From: JBDGRJ01 sp042218065
GTDB lineage: Bacteria > Patescibacteriota > Patescibacteriia > Magasanikbacterales > UBA922
DNA: 41,028 nt
Direction: 5' to 3'
NCBI GenBank assembly: GCA_042218065.1
Contig: JBDGRL010000056.1
Span: forward strand, 1 to 41,028
Below the pieces are notes generated by a model. That model ran no database searches and was not told where the DNA came from. It worked only from the letters and a program-made list of their open reading frames with translations. Below, one piece after another: positions 16,433 to 24,197 of this stretch (the stretch's first letter is position 1; each line of letters starts with the position of its first letter). The position numbers and the translations under genes were made by a program.

Positions 16433-18202
16433 ATGTCCAAAAAACAAAAAGTTTTTCACAAAATTGATTGGTTACTAATTCCTATTGCTGTATTTTTATT
16501 GCTTTCAGCACTAGCAACCCCTTCCTCAGTAAAATCAAGAGATGTGTTTTTGAAAATTAATGATCAAGCAGCTGAAACAAGTGAAGTTAAAGTAAAGCTA
16601 CAACTACAAGGTCCAGAAGATGTAGATGAGATGAGAATCGCTAAAAATGACGAAAATCTAGAAAAACAGAAATGGATTGAATATGAAGAAGAAAAAGATT
16701 TTTGGCTGAAAGACGATTATGGAGAACAAGAAGTTAGGGTCCAGTTTAAACAAGAGGATGGTGATATTAGCCGAGTATATAGTGATTCTATTTTATATAA
16801 ACCCAGAGGAAAGCCACAAATAAAATTGGATGATGGTGCAAAATACACCTCAGATAGAGAAGTAGAAATTGAGTTAATACCACCAAATGATGCTGTTCAA
16901 ATGAGAATTGCAAATGGCAACAGTACTATAGATTCAGAATGGAGAAATCTAGAAAGAGAATTTTTCTGGGAACTGGAAGATGAGTTCGGCACCCAAAAAG
17001 TTTCTGTTCAATTTAAGGAAGAAGACGGTGGTGTGTCCTCCTTGTTCCACGATGAAATTTACTATAGAAAAAAACCAAGTTTTAAAATTAATCAAGGGGC
17101 AAATTCCACAGAGAGCAGGCTAGTTACACTGAATATAACTTTACCCAAAGGTTATAACTATTACCAAGTTAGTAATAACAGAAACTTCTCCACTTCCAGA
17201 AAAATTAAAAATAAGAAGAAAATAAAATGGGTTTTATCTACAGAAGGGTTTTACAGCAGCGTTTTTGTAAAATTTACAGATAAAGACCTAACTGACACTA
17301 AGATAGTAGAGCAAACTATAGATCTCAATGCTCCTTACGACATGCCTTCTGGTTCTGTTGTAACAAATCAAAATTACGGCTGGCAACCATATTACCTTGG
17401 TTTTGACCGCAAGCTTCATCCATTCCCCTCTACAGCAGTCTTTCACTCTTGGTACGAAGACTTCTCAAAAGTTAAGACTGTCAAAAAAGGTAAGTTGTCA
17501 AAATTCCCCATAGGCAGAAAGGTTTGTATGAAAGCAGGTACATGGTTAGTTAAAATGGAGTCTCCAAAAATTTACATGCCACAATATGGCTGTAAATTAA
17601 GACCTATCCGATCTAAAGTAGAAGCTAATTTAGCCTACGGTAAAAACTGGAATAAAAGAATAGTGAAACTAGATAGTGAAAACCTAAACACCACTCCATA
17701 TTTCAAATCTAATTTTTCTGCTGCAAAACCAGCTAAGGGTAAGTATGATAAGGATCAAGATGGAGTCATAGCCTCTAGAGAATTAAATTACTCTACCTCT
17801 GACCAAAAAGTAGACTCCGATAATGATGGGCTTACAGATTTTGAAGAGATATACATATTTAACACTTCCCCAACCAAAGCAGATAGCAACAATAATGGCA
17901 TTTCTGACAGCGGAGATATATTGGCAAAAAACAGCCCTATATTTACAAACCAGAAACTAAAGTTGGACAACAATTATTTCTTACCCCCTACAGGGTTAAT
18001 TCAACAACAAGGATTTTTCTATAGAAGCTTCGGAGAAACTGCATCAGTAGACAACAAACAAATCAAAGAAAATAGCCTCAATAGAAATTTTGCTATCCAA
18101 CCCCAAATCTCTACCCCACTAAAGATAAATGGAAAGTTGGAACAAGATCCATACATTTCTTATCCGACTATTTATGGAGATGGGCAGCTCACTTTTTACT
18201 AA
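16433..18202 (+). CDS. Secreted surface protein with beta repeats and calcium-binding TSP3-type repeats
   Basis: 589 residues from ATG 16433; a longer frame from 16397 would begin inside the promoter. A signal-anchor (WLLIPIAVFLLLSALATPS) is followed by three related beta-sandwich repeats of about 85 residues. The first two each have a ...MRIA...W...FW...DDYG/DEFG...V.VQFK.EDG...S pattern and are easy to align to each other; the third is more diverged (VTLNITLPKGYNYYQVS...KFTDKD). A middle domain (about 300-420) is unrecognised. Then come Asp-rich calcium-binding repeats DKDQDGVIASREL, DSDNDGLTDFEE and DSNNNGISDSGD, as in thrombospondin type-3/EF-hand-like surface proteins. No C-terminal anchor or sorting signal is seen. 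Likely an extracellular or cell-surface adhesin-type protein. Confidence 0.75.
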   Translation: MSKKQKVFHKIDWLLIPIAVFLLLSALATPSSVKSRDVFLKINDQAAETSEVKVKLQLQGPEDVDEMRIAKNDENLEKQKWIEYEEEKDFWLKDDYGEQEVRVQFKQEDGDISRVYSDSILYKPRGKPQIKLDDGAKYTSDREVEIELIPPNDAVQMRIANGNSTIDSEWRNLEREFFWELEDEFGTQKVSVQFKEEDGGVSSLFHDEIYYRKKPSFKINQGANSTESRLVTLNITLPKGYNYYQVSNNRNFSTSRKIKNKKKIKWVLSTEGFYSSVFVKFTDKDLTDTKIVEQTIDLNAPYDMPSGSVVTNQNYGWQPYYLGFDRKLHPFPSTAVFHSWYEDFSKVKTVKKGKLSKFPIGRKVCMKAGTWLVKMESPKIYMPQYGCKLRPIRSKVEANLAYGKNWNKRIVKLDSENLNTTPYFKSNFSAAKPAKGKYDKDQDGVIASRELNYSTSDQKVDSDNDGLTDFEEIYIFNTSPTKADSNNNGISDSGDILAKNSPIFTNQKLKLDNNYFLPPTGLIQQQGFFYRSFGETASVDNKQIKENSLNRNFAIQPQISTPLKINGKLEQDPYISYPTIYGDGQLTFY

Positions 18203-18216
18203 AAAATGTTGCTCTC

Positions 18217-18269
18217 TTGACAAAAACACTAAATTAATCTATAATTTTACTGCTACGGATGCGCCGTAG
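18217..18269 (+). promoter_or_regulatory. Consensus promoter and leader hairpin of secE-nusG-rplK
   Basis: TTGACA (18217-18222), a 17-nt spacer and TATAAT (18240-18245), a perfect consensus. The leader then forms CTACGG-ATGCG-CCGTAG (18253-18269). A second TATAAT-like box (about 18290-18296) lies just before the GTG of secE and could give a shorter transcript. Confidence 0.8.
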
Positions 18270-18305
18270 GAATTTTTTAAATATAATGACTATAATATCA
18301 CTCCA

Positions 18306-18506
18306 GTGGAAAAAATCTCTGAGTTGCTACAATCTCTAAAAGAATATTTGATTGGAGCTTATAGAGAACTACAAAAAGTAGTTTGGCCTACAAAAGAAGA
18401 AACATTCAGATATTCAGTAGCTGTAATAACTATCAGCGCTTTTATTGCAATTTTTTTCGGGATAGTAGACTACATATTTAAACTAATACTTCAAGTTCTT
18501 ATATAA
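18306..18506 (+). CDS. secE: Preprotein translocase subunit SecE
   Basis: A 66-residue single-TM SecE, the small essential subunit of the SecYEG channel. The conserved cytoplasmic amphipathic segment is present as EYLIGAYRELQKVVWPTKEE, where the KVxWPTKEE signature is decisive. It is followed by one transmembrane helix (VITISAFIAIFFGIVDYIF). It starts with GTG, is preceded by a strong promoter and lies 10 nt before nusG, the usual arrangement. Confidence 0.95.
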   Translation: MEKISELLQSLKEYLIGAYRELQKVVWPTKEETFRYSVAVITISAFIAIFFGIVDYIFKLILQVLI

Positions 18507-18516
18507 ATAAAAACAT

Positions 18517-19062
18517 ATGGCTAAACAAAACTTAGACCAAGGCCGTAGATGGTATGTATTACACACCTACAGCGGCTATGAAGACAAAGTAAAAAGAAAC
18601 CTAGAAAGAAGAATAGAAACTTTTGATATGGAAGATAAGGTATTTAATGTAATGGTGCCCAAAGAAAATAAGATTAAAATTGACCAAGGAGAAAGAGAGC
18701 AAGTGGAGGAAAAAATATTTCCAGGTTATGTATTAGTTGAAATGATAGTAACCGATGACTCATGGTATGTAGTTAGAAATACACCTAATGTGACAGGTTT
18801 TGTAGGTTCCGGAACAACTCCTACTCCAATCGATGAGACCGAGATGCAAGAACTGCAAGAACGAGTAGGAATAGAAGAACCGGAACACGATATAGACATA
18901 GAAGAAGGACAGCCTGTCGAAATTACTGATGGACCATTTAAAGACTTTGAGGGGAAAGTTAGTGAAGTAGACGAAGAAAGGGGTAAGGTTAAAGTGTTGG
19001 TAAATATGTTCGACAGAGAAACACCGGTCGAGCTGGATGTACTACAAGTAGAAGAAATATAA
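18517..19062 (+). CDS. nusG: Transcription termination/antitermination factor NusG
   Basis: A 181-residue protein with an N-terminal NGN domain (RRWYVLHTYSGYEDKVKRNL, then FPGYVLVEMIV and VRNTPNVTGFVG) and a C-terminal KOW domain (GQPVEITDGPFKDFEGKV in the C-terminal third). NusG binds RNA polymerase across the cleft, suppresses pausing and couples to Rho or the ribosome. The linker is acidic. Located between secE and rplK as in most bacteria. Confidence 0.97.
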   Translation: MAKQNLDQGRRWYVLHTYSGYEDKVKRNLERRIETFDMEDKVFNVMVPKENKIKIDQGEREQVEEKIFPGYVLVEMIVTDDSWYVVRNTPNVTGFVGSGTTPTPIDETEMQELQERVGIEEPEHDIDIEEGQPVEITDGPFKDFEGKVSEVDEERGKVKVLVNMFDRETPVELDVLQVEEI

Positions 19063-19093
19063 CTTATCTAAAATTACTTAATAATCATTCAAA

Positions 19094-19525
19094 ATGGCTA
19101 AAGAAGTAGAAGACGAAATAAAAATGCAAATAAAAGGAGGGCAAGCGAATCCCGGTCCTCCCATTGGTCCTGCGTTAGGTCAGCACGGATTGGATATCCA
19201 GGAATTCTGTGATAGATTCAATGACAAGACCTCTGACCGACAAGGAGAGTTAGTGCCAGTTATCATTACCGTGTATGCTGACCGCAGTTTTGAGATAGAA
19301 ACTAAAGAGCCGCCTGCAAGTGCTCTAATAAAACAAAAAGCAGGCATAGATACTGCAGCTCACAACCCACTTACTGAGACAGTAGCTGAGCTTTCTGACC
19401 AAGATTTGGAAGAAATTGCAGAAAAAAAGATGCCGGACCTAAATGCGTATGATATAGAAGCAGCAAAGAAAATTATAGCCGGAACCGCTAAGCAGATGGG
19501 TATAAAAACCCCTTACTCCGAATAA
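19094..19525 (+). CDS. rplK: 50S ribosomal protein L11
   Basis: A 143-residue L11, which binds the GTPase-associated region of 23S rRNA. Signatures: KGGQANPGPPIGPALGQHG near the N-terminus, PVIITVYADRSFEI and KEPPASALIKQKAGI in the middle, and the C-terminal RNA-binding domain ending KKIIAGTAKQMGI. It is usually followed directly by rplA; here two unrelated genes intervene and a terminator follows. Confidence 0.97.
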   Translation: MAKEVEDEIKMQIKGGQANPGPPIGPALGQHGLDIQEFCDRFNDKTSDRQGELVPVIITVYADRSFEIETKEPPASALIKQKAGIDTAAHNPLTETVAELSDQDLEEIAEKKMPDLNAYDIEAAKKIIAGTAKQMGIKTPYSE

Positions 19526-19549
19526 AAATTAACAGTATGTTGAAATTTA

Positions 19550-19580
19550 AGCCCGCCGATAAGGCGGGTGTTTGTATTTA
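19550..19580 (+). terminator. Terminator after rplK
   Basis: A 6-bp CCCGCC/GGCGGG stem with a 5-nt loop followed by TGTTTGTATTT. It marks the end of the secE-nusG-rplK unit and separates it from the dehydrogenase gene. Confidence 0.7.
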
Positions 19581-19594
19581 ATTATGACTCAACT

Positions 19595-20605
19595 ATGAAA
19601 AAATACAACAGTACCTTTTACATGTCTCTTGCTCCCAAAACGAAAAATTTTCTGAAAGAAAAACTACCCCAAGAATGTGAAGCCACAATTCACCTAGATC
19701 CTCTAAACGAAGAAAACCTAAAAAATGAGACCGAGATTTTAGGAATATTCACTGACTCAGAAGTAAATGAGCAAATTTTCTCTAAATTACCCGACTTAAA
19801 ATTAATCACAACTCTTGCGACTGGTTATGATAATGTAGATTTAGAGCAAGCTAAGAAAAGGGGTATTCCCGTTTGTAATGTGCCTGAGTACGGAAATGAC
19901 ACAGTTTCAGAATACACAATAGGGCTAATGATATCTCTAATGAGAAAAATACCAAAAGCTAAAGAAAGTGTTGATAAAGGTAATTATTCCTATCGAGGAC
20001 TCAGAGGAATAGAGCTTCACAACAAAACCGTAGGTGTAATCGGCACCGGCAAAATAGGTGAAAAAATCATTGAAAAATTATCTAATTTTGGGGTAAAATT
20101 TCTAGGTTTCGACCCATACCAGAAAGATTATTTATCAGATAAATTTGATTTTGAATACTGTGAAAAAAAGAAATTATTGAAAAATTCTGATATAATTACA
20201 TTGCATTGTCCTCTACTCGAAGAAACCAAATATACCATAGACAAAGAAGAGTTTGACTTAATGAAAGATTCAGCATATCTAGTAAATACAGCTAGAGGCG
20301 CATTAATCAGGTCCAAAGCTCTACTACAAGCTTTACAAGATAACAAAATTGCCGGGGTTGCACTAGATGTAATAGAAGAAGAAAATATACTTTCACACCC
20401 CAAAGAGCTATACCAAGAAAACTTCAACTCAGAAGAGATAGAGTCTACACTTTACAGCGAGTTAATAATAGACCACCCTAAAAGCATAGTTACACCACAT
20501 ATTGCCTTCAACTCAAAAGAGGCAGTAAAAAGAATAATTTCCACTACCGCAGAAAACATAGATAAATTCTTACAAGGTGAAACACAAAACAACGTCTTAC
20601 AATAA
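19595..20605 (+). CDS. D-2-hydroxyacid dehydrogenase, probably D-lactate dehydrogenase
   Basis: NAD-dependent reduction of a 2-keto acid, most likely pyruvate to D-lactate. From ATG 19595 the protein has 336 residues; a longer frame from 19568 would start in the terminator hairpin. The dinucleotide motif is VGVIGTGKIGEKI. The catalytic Arg is in NTARGALI, the Glu in DVIEEENIL and the His in VTPHIAFNS, all in the family order. The EEENIL and YDNVDLEQAKKRGI segments point to the D-LDH branch. In a fermentative Patescibacteria metabolism it would recycle NADH. It sits between rplK and rplA, an unusual site. Confidence 0.87.
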   Translation: MKKYNSTFYMSLAPKTKNFLKEKLPQECEATIHLDPLNEENLKNETEILGIFTDSEVNEQIFSKLPDLKLITTLATGYDNVDLEQAKKRGIPVCNVPEYGNDTVSEYTIGLMISLMRKIPKAKESVDKGNYSYRGLRGIELHNKTVGVIGTGKIGEKIIEKLSNFGVKFLGFDPYQKDYLSDKFDFEYCEKKKLLKNSDIITLHCPLLEETKYTIDKEEFDLMKDSAYLVNTARGALIRSKALLQALQDNKIAGVALDVIEEENILSHPKELYQENFNSEEIESTLYSELIIDHPKSIVTPHIAFNSKEAVKRIISTTAENIDKFLQGETQNNVLQ

Positions 20606-21458
20606 ATATATCATCTTAACAGGTCTGATTTTCTTGCCACTGCTATTTTTGGGTTGCTTGCATCAAAAAGAAACGAAAAAGACAACTAAAACAAAGAAAA
20701 AACAAAAAAAGAAAACAGTTATAAAAAAACAGCCAAAAGAAAAAGGCATGACACTGCAGGATATGATATCTCAGTGTTTACGGAAAGGCTATCATGTAAC
20801 CAGTAGATACGACCCTAATCAAAATAAAACCTTTCGTTATTGTCAATTCAAAGACGGTACGGAATGTAGATTAAAGCAATTTGCTACAGGTAGCTGTGGA
20901 CCAAAAACAGGAGCTAAAAAAATTATAGAAAACAAAACAAAATCCCCAAGAGATAAAAAATGCAAACAATACGAGCCAGTATGCGGCACAGATGGAAAAA
21001 CATACGCTAATCGCTGCCTATTAGAGAAGATGAAAGTCAACTTTAAACACGAAGGTCCATGCAAAAAAGAAGAAACTCAAAAAACAGTACAAAAAGATCA
21101 AATAGAATTTATAAACCCTAAAGAAAACTCAAATCAGCTGGATCAGAAAAACAACAAAAAAGAAACTAAAGAAATAGCAAAAAAAGAAGCAATAAAAGTC
21201 CCAAAATGGGTAAATATGATAGTCTCACTTACAAAAAACTCTAAACCTACTCAACCTTCTACAAAAATCAAGAGATGTAATTTTAACTCAAAAATTAACT
21301 ACCTCCATACCAACAACACAAATAACCTGGTCAGTACTCTTTACTCAGAAGAAGGAGAGGTGATATGCCACCCGAGCAGAGATTTCTCTAACTCTTGTCC
21401 AAACTACCTTAACAACAAGAAGAATAAATGCACAACGATATGGGAAGATAAAAGATAA
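20577..21458 (+). CDS. Lipoprotein with DUF333 and Kazal-type inhibitor domains
   Basis: A 293-residue secreted lipoprotein starting with GTG, overlapping the dehydrogenase by 29 nt. The signal peptide ends in a lipobox LLFLGC (Cys about residue 27). A Lys-rich linker follows. A DUF333-like domain spans about residues 60-110 (CLRKGYHVTSRYDP, then YCQFKDGTECRL and SCGP). A Kazal-type domain spans about 120-165 (CKQYEPVCGTDGKTYANRC), carrying the C-x-VCGTDG-x-TY-x-N-x-C core of serine protease inhibitors. The C-terminal third has four more Cys and is unrecognised. It may protect the cell surface from host or environmental proteases. Confidence 0.8.
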   Translation: MKHKTTSYNKYIILTGLIFLPLLFLGCLHQKETKKTTKTKKKQKKKTVIKKQPKEKGMTLQDMISQCLRKGYHVTSRYDPNQNKTFRYCQFKDGTECRLKQFATGSCGPKTGAKKIIENKTKSPRDKKCKQYEPVCGTDGKTYANRCLLEKMKVNFKHEGPCKKEETQKTVQKDQIEFINPKENSNQLDQKNNKKETKEIAKKEAIKVPKWVNMIVSLTKNSKPTQPSTKIKRCNFNSKINYLHTNNTNNLVSTLYSEEGEVICHPSRDFSNSCPNYLNNKKNKCTTIWEDKR

Positions 21459-21466
21459 ACCTACAG

Positions 21467-21495
21467 TTGACAGTTTAAGCTAATTTTTATATAAA
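21467..21495 (+). promoter_or_regulatory. rplA promoter
   Basis: TTGACA (21467-21472), 17 nt, TATAAA (21490-21495). It gives rplA its own transcript with a leader of about 50 nt. Confidence 0.75.
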
Positions 21496-21510
21496 TATAG
21501 TGGTTAATTT

Positions 21511-21538
21511 ATGTGGGACCGAGAGGGTTTGACCACGT
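21511..21538 (+). promoter_or_regulatory. Candidate L1-binding leader hairpin (autoregulatory)
   Basis: ATGTGG (21511-21516) pairs with CCACGT (21533-21538) and an inner ACC (21518-21520) pairs with GGT (21526-21528) around GAGAG, leaving an asymmetric internal loop (G against TTGA). Ribosomal protein L1 is known to repress its own mRNA by binding a hairpin with an asymmetric loop that mimics its 23S site; this hairpin ends 13 nt before the rplA ATG. Identification is by analogy. Confidence 0.5.
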
Positions 21539-21551
21539 AATAATAAATATT

Positions 21552-22259
21552 ATGTCTAATCAAGACTCTTCATATTCACGCAACTTGGAGGAAACGAAAG
21601 AAGAAATAGGAAATGAGGCTAAAAGCATAGAAGAAGCTGTACAAGCTCTACAAGAAGCCAGTACTGCTAATTTTGACGAATCTGTAGAGCTGCACATCAG
21701 GCTGGATATAGACCCAAAAAAGGGCGACCAGCAAGTAAGATCCAGTATGGTGCTACCAAATGGAACTGGACAAGACAAGACGGTTGCTGCTTTCGTCAGT
21801 GCAGACTATGAAGACGAAGCAAAAGAAGCTGGAGCCGATAAAATTATGGGAGAACACGAGATAGAACAGATTCGCTCCTCTAAAAAAATAGACTTCGATG
21901 TAGCTGTCGCTACTCCTGATATGATGAATGAAGTGGCTAAAGCAGGTCCAGTATTAGGACCAAGAGGCTTGATGCCAAGCCCAAAAACAGGTACAGTTTC
22001 TGAAAATATAGGTGAAGTAATTGAAGAGCTAAAATCCGGAAAGATAGAATTTAGAAACGATGATACAGGTAATATCCATCAAGTAGTAGGCAAAGTAAGC
22101 TTTAAAACAGGAGAAATTTCTGAAAATATAGAAGAATTTATCGAACATCTAAAAAGATCTAGACCTGATGGTGTAAAGGGCGAGTTTATAGATTCTGTCT
22201 ATCTTACTACAACTATGGGACCGAGTGTAGAGCTTGATGTGGATGTGCATTCTTTTTAA
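21552..22259 (+). CDS. rplA: 50S ribosomal protein L1
   Basis: 235 residues from ATG 21552. A longer frame starting with GTG 21513 lies inside the leader hairpin and is rejected. L1 forms the mobile stalk near the E site. Signatures: SIEEAVQALQEAS at the N-terminus, the KAGPVLGPRGLMPSPKTGTV core (here in two parts, GPVLGPRGLMPSPKTGTV) and FRNDDTGNIHQVVGKVSF near the end. The C-terminus ends in GPSVELDVD. Separated from rplK by a dehydrogenase and a lipoprotein gene, with its own promoter and leader hairpin; rplJ/rplL do not follow. Confidence 0.95.
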   Translation: MSNQDSSYSRNLEETKEEIGNEAKSIEEAVQALQEASTANFDESVELHIRLDIDPKKGDQQVRSSMVLPNGTGQDKTVAAFVSADYEDEAKEAGADKIMGEHEIEQIRSSKKIDFDVAVATPDMMNEVAKAGPVLGPRGLMPSPKTGTVSENIGEVIEELKSGKIEFRNDDTGNIHQVVGKVSFKTGEISENIEEFIEHLKRSRPDGVKGEFIDSVYLTTTMGPSVELDVDVHSF

Positions 22260-22280
22260 ACTTTTTAAAATCGATAAACT

Positions 22281-22310
22281 AACCGGGGTCTATCCCCGGT
22301 TTCTTTATTT
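22281..22310 (+). terminator. Terminator of rplA
   Basis: A 7-bp stem ACCGGGG/CCCCGGT with a short loop, then TTCTTTATTTT on the plus strand. It lies between the convergent rplA and rsmE and probably serves both, more strongly rplA. Confidence 0.8.
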
Positions 22311-23003
22311 TAATATTTCATAACTACCCACTATCGCAGCAGTTTCTGTTCTCATATTCAAGTCGCCTAATTTTGCTATTTTAAAATCTTTTTCTCGAGC
22401 TGTGCTTACTTCAGACTCAGTCCACCCCCCTTCCGGACCTACAAATACAGATGCTGAAGATAACTCTTGCTTATAAAAGTTAGTTTTTTGGCCCGAATGA
22501 TCAAATAATACTTTAGTATCAATATTTTGAGCCATATTCAAAGCTTCTTGAAAATCTATCTTTTTTTCTAATTGCGGCAACTTTCCTCTATTTGACAACT
22601 CAGCCGCTTCTCTTATCTTCTTTTTAAGTCTACCTGTCTTAAGTCCTGTTTTTACAGTTCGCTCAGAAATTATAGGTACTATTTTGTTAACCCCTACCTC
22701 AGTCGCCTTTTCTACTACTAGATCATAATTTCTATTTTTTAAAATAGAACAATAAAGAGTTACTTGAGTCTTAGGCTCCCTATCATTTTTGTATTTATCC
22801 AAAATTTCTACTACAATTTCTTCTTTATTTATTTCTCTTATCAACCCTTCGGCTTCCTCATTTTCTCCATCGCAAAGAATGATCTTATCCCCTGAACTCA
22901 TTCTAAGAACATTATTAATTTGATGAACTAGGCGCCTATCATCAATCAGTAGTGAACCACCAGAAAAATCAAAGTTTTTTCTTATAAATCTATGTTTAGC
23001 CAT
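22305..23003 (-). CDS. rsmE: 16S rRNA (uracil1498-N3)-methyltransferase
   Basis: A 232-residue SPOUT-class methyltransferase that modifies U1498 of 16S rRNA. The PUA-like N-terminal domain is about residues 1-70 (MAKHRFIRKNF...HQINNVLRMSSGD). The trefoil-knot SAM site is in VFVGPEGGWTESE and LGDLNMRTETAAI, the latter corresponding to LG-x-x-IL-R-TETA. Basic RLKKKIREAAELSNRG lies between. Full length for the family. It is convergent with rplA. Confidence 0.93.
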   Translation of the reverse strand: MAKHRFIRKNFDFSGGSLLIDDRRLVHQINNVLRMSSGDKIILCDGENEEAEGLIREINKEEIVVEILDKYKNDREPKTQVTLYCSILKNRNYDLVVEKATEVGVNKIVPIISERTVKTGLKTGRLKKKIREAAELSNRGKLPQLEKKIDFQEALNMAQNIDTKVLFDHSGQKTNFYKQELSSASVFVGPEGGWTESEVSTAREKDFKIAKLGDLNMRTETAAIVGSYEILK

Positions 23004-23113
23004 TAGGTATTATTATTTTTGGTGAAAGTTGTAAAATGATGGTATAATATTTCTAACTTAAGTTAAACACTGAAATTTAAATATTTTGCTGACACCTTTC
23101 GAATTTAAAAATC

Positions 23114-24175
23114 ATGAGTAAAAAAAATAAAATATCTTTCGGTAAAGTACAATCGATCTTCTTCTTTAGTTTGATCGGCATCCTTAGCATTGCAATGATT
23201 TACCTTGTCTTTCCTTTTCTTTATCCTATTTTTTGGGCTGCAATTATAGCAATACTATTCTATCCTGTCTACTCCTGGCTTGAAGATTATATCAAGTCTG
23301 AAATTTTATCCTCTTTACTAACAATTTTACTGATTATTGCTTCAGTCTTTATTCCTTTAGTATTAATAGCAATACTGATTCTTAACCAATCAATAGAGCT
23401 ATACTCGACTATAGTCAGTGGAAACTACATAGAAGAACTCACAAAACTTGTTGAATTAGTAAAAGATACACCTCTTGAGCCATATATTACAGAAGCGCAG
23501 AAAAATCTAGTGGAAAGTGCAACCAATATAGCTAGAACCGCAACCTTGACCCTATTTGAAAGTGCCAGGCAAATAACTAGCACCTCAATCCGTTTTGTAG
23601 CACAGTTTTTGATTATGTTGTACACTTTATTCTATTTCTTGAAGGATGGCCCAAAAATACTTGGAAGATTAATGTATCTGTCACCTCTGGGAGATAAATA
23701 TGAAAAGAAATTATTTGAAGAATTTACCTCTACTGCCAATGCCACTCTGAAAAGCACTTTAATAATAGGGAGCATCCAAGGTGCTATCGGAGGTGTTTTG
23801 TTTTGGTGGGTGGGTATAAAAGGATACCTCATCTGGACCTTGGTTATGATTCTATTAACTGCCATACCTACAGTAGGAGCCAGCCTAGTTATATTCATAG
23901 CTGCACTGATCTTATTGGCTATGGGAGATATTACAAATGGAGTTATTTTACTGGTAGGTACAGGAATAAATAGCACAATTGATAACTTGCTGCGACCAGA
24001 GCTGGTAGGAAAAGATATTCAGATGCACCCACTATTAGTGCTATTTACTACTCTAGGAGGCATTCTACTTTTCGGTGTCTCCGGCTTCATTATTGGTCCA
24101 ATTATAGCTTCTCTATTTAGGGCAGTGATCGCTATCTACAGTTACTACTACGAAACAGAGTTAAAACATAATTAA
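23114..24175 (+). CDS. AI-2E family transporter (PerM/YdiK-like permease)
   Basis: A 353-residue membrane protein with about eight hydrophobic segments: a helical pair near the N-terminus, a long amphipathic central section (residues 95-150) and a tight cluster of C-terminal helices. Motifs typical of the family are YPVYSWL, LYTLFYFLKDGP near residue 170, TAIPTVGASLV near 260 and GKDIQMHPLLVLFTTLGG near 295. Members export small molecules or sodium/lithium; the autoinducer role is established only for E. coli TqsA, so substrate is unknown. A TATAAT box at about 23043 gives a likely promoter. Confidence 0.88.
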   Translation: MSKKNKISFGKVQSIFFFSLIGILSIAMIYLVFPFLYPIFWAAIIAILFYPVYSWLEDYIKSEILSSLLTILLIIASVFIPLVLIAILILNQSIELYSTIVSGNYIEELTKLVELVKDTPLEPYITEAQKNLVESATNIARTATLTLFESARQITSTSIRFVAQFLIMLYTLFYFLKDGPKILGRLMYLSPLGDKYEKKLFEEFTSTANATLKSTLIIGSIQGAIGGVLFWWVGIKGYLIWTLVMILLTAIPTVGASLVIFIAALILLAMGDITNGVILLVGTGINSTIDNLLRPELVGKDIQMHPLLVLFTTLGGILLFGVSGFIIGPIIASLFRAVIAIYSYYYETELKHN

Positions 24176-24197
24176 TCATAAAAAAACAAATAAGGAG

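Noticed and set aside
21513..21551. GTG 21513 as the start of rplA
   Set aside because: It lies within the leader hairpin about 10 nt from the predicted transcript start; L1 homology begins after ATG 21552.
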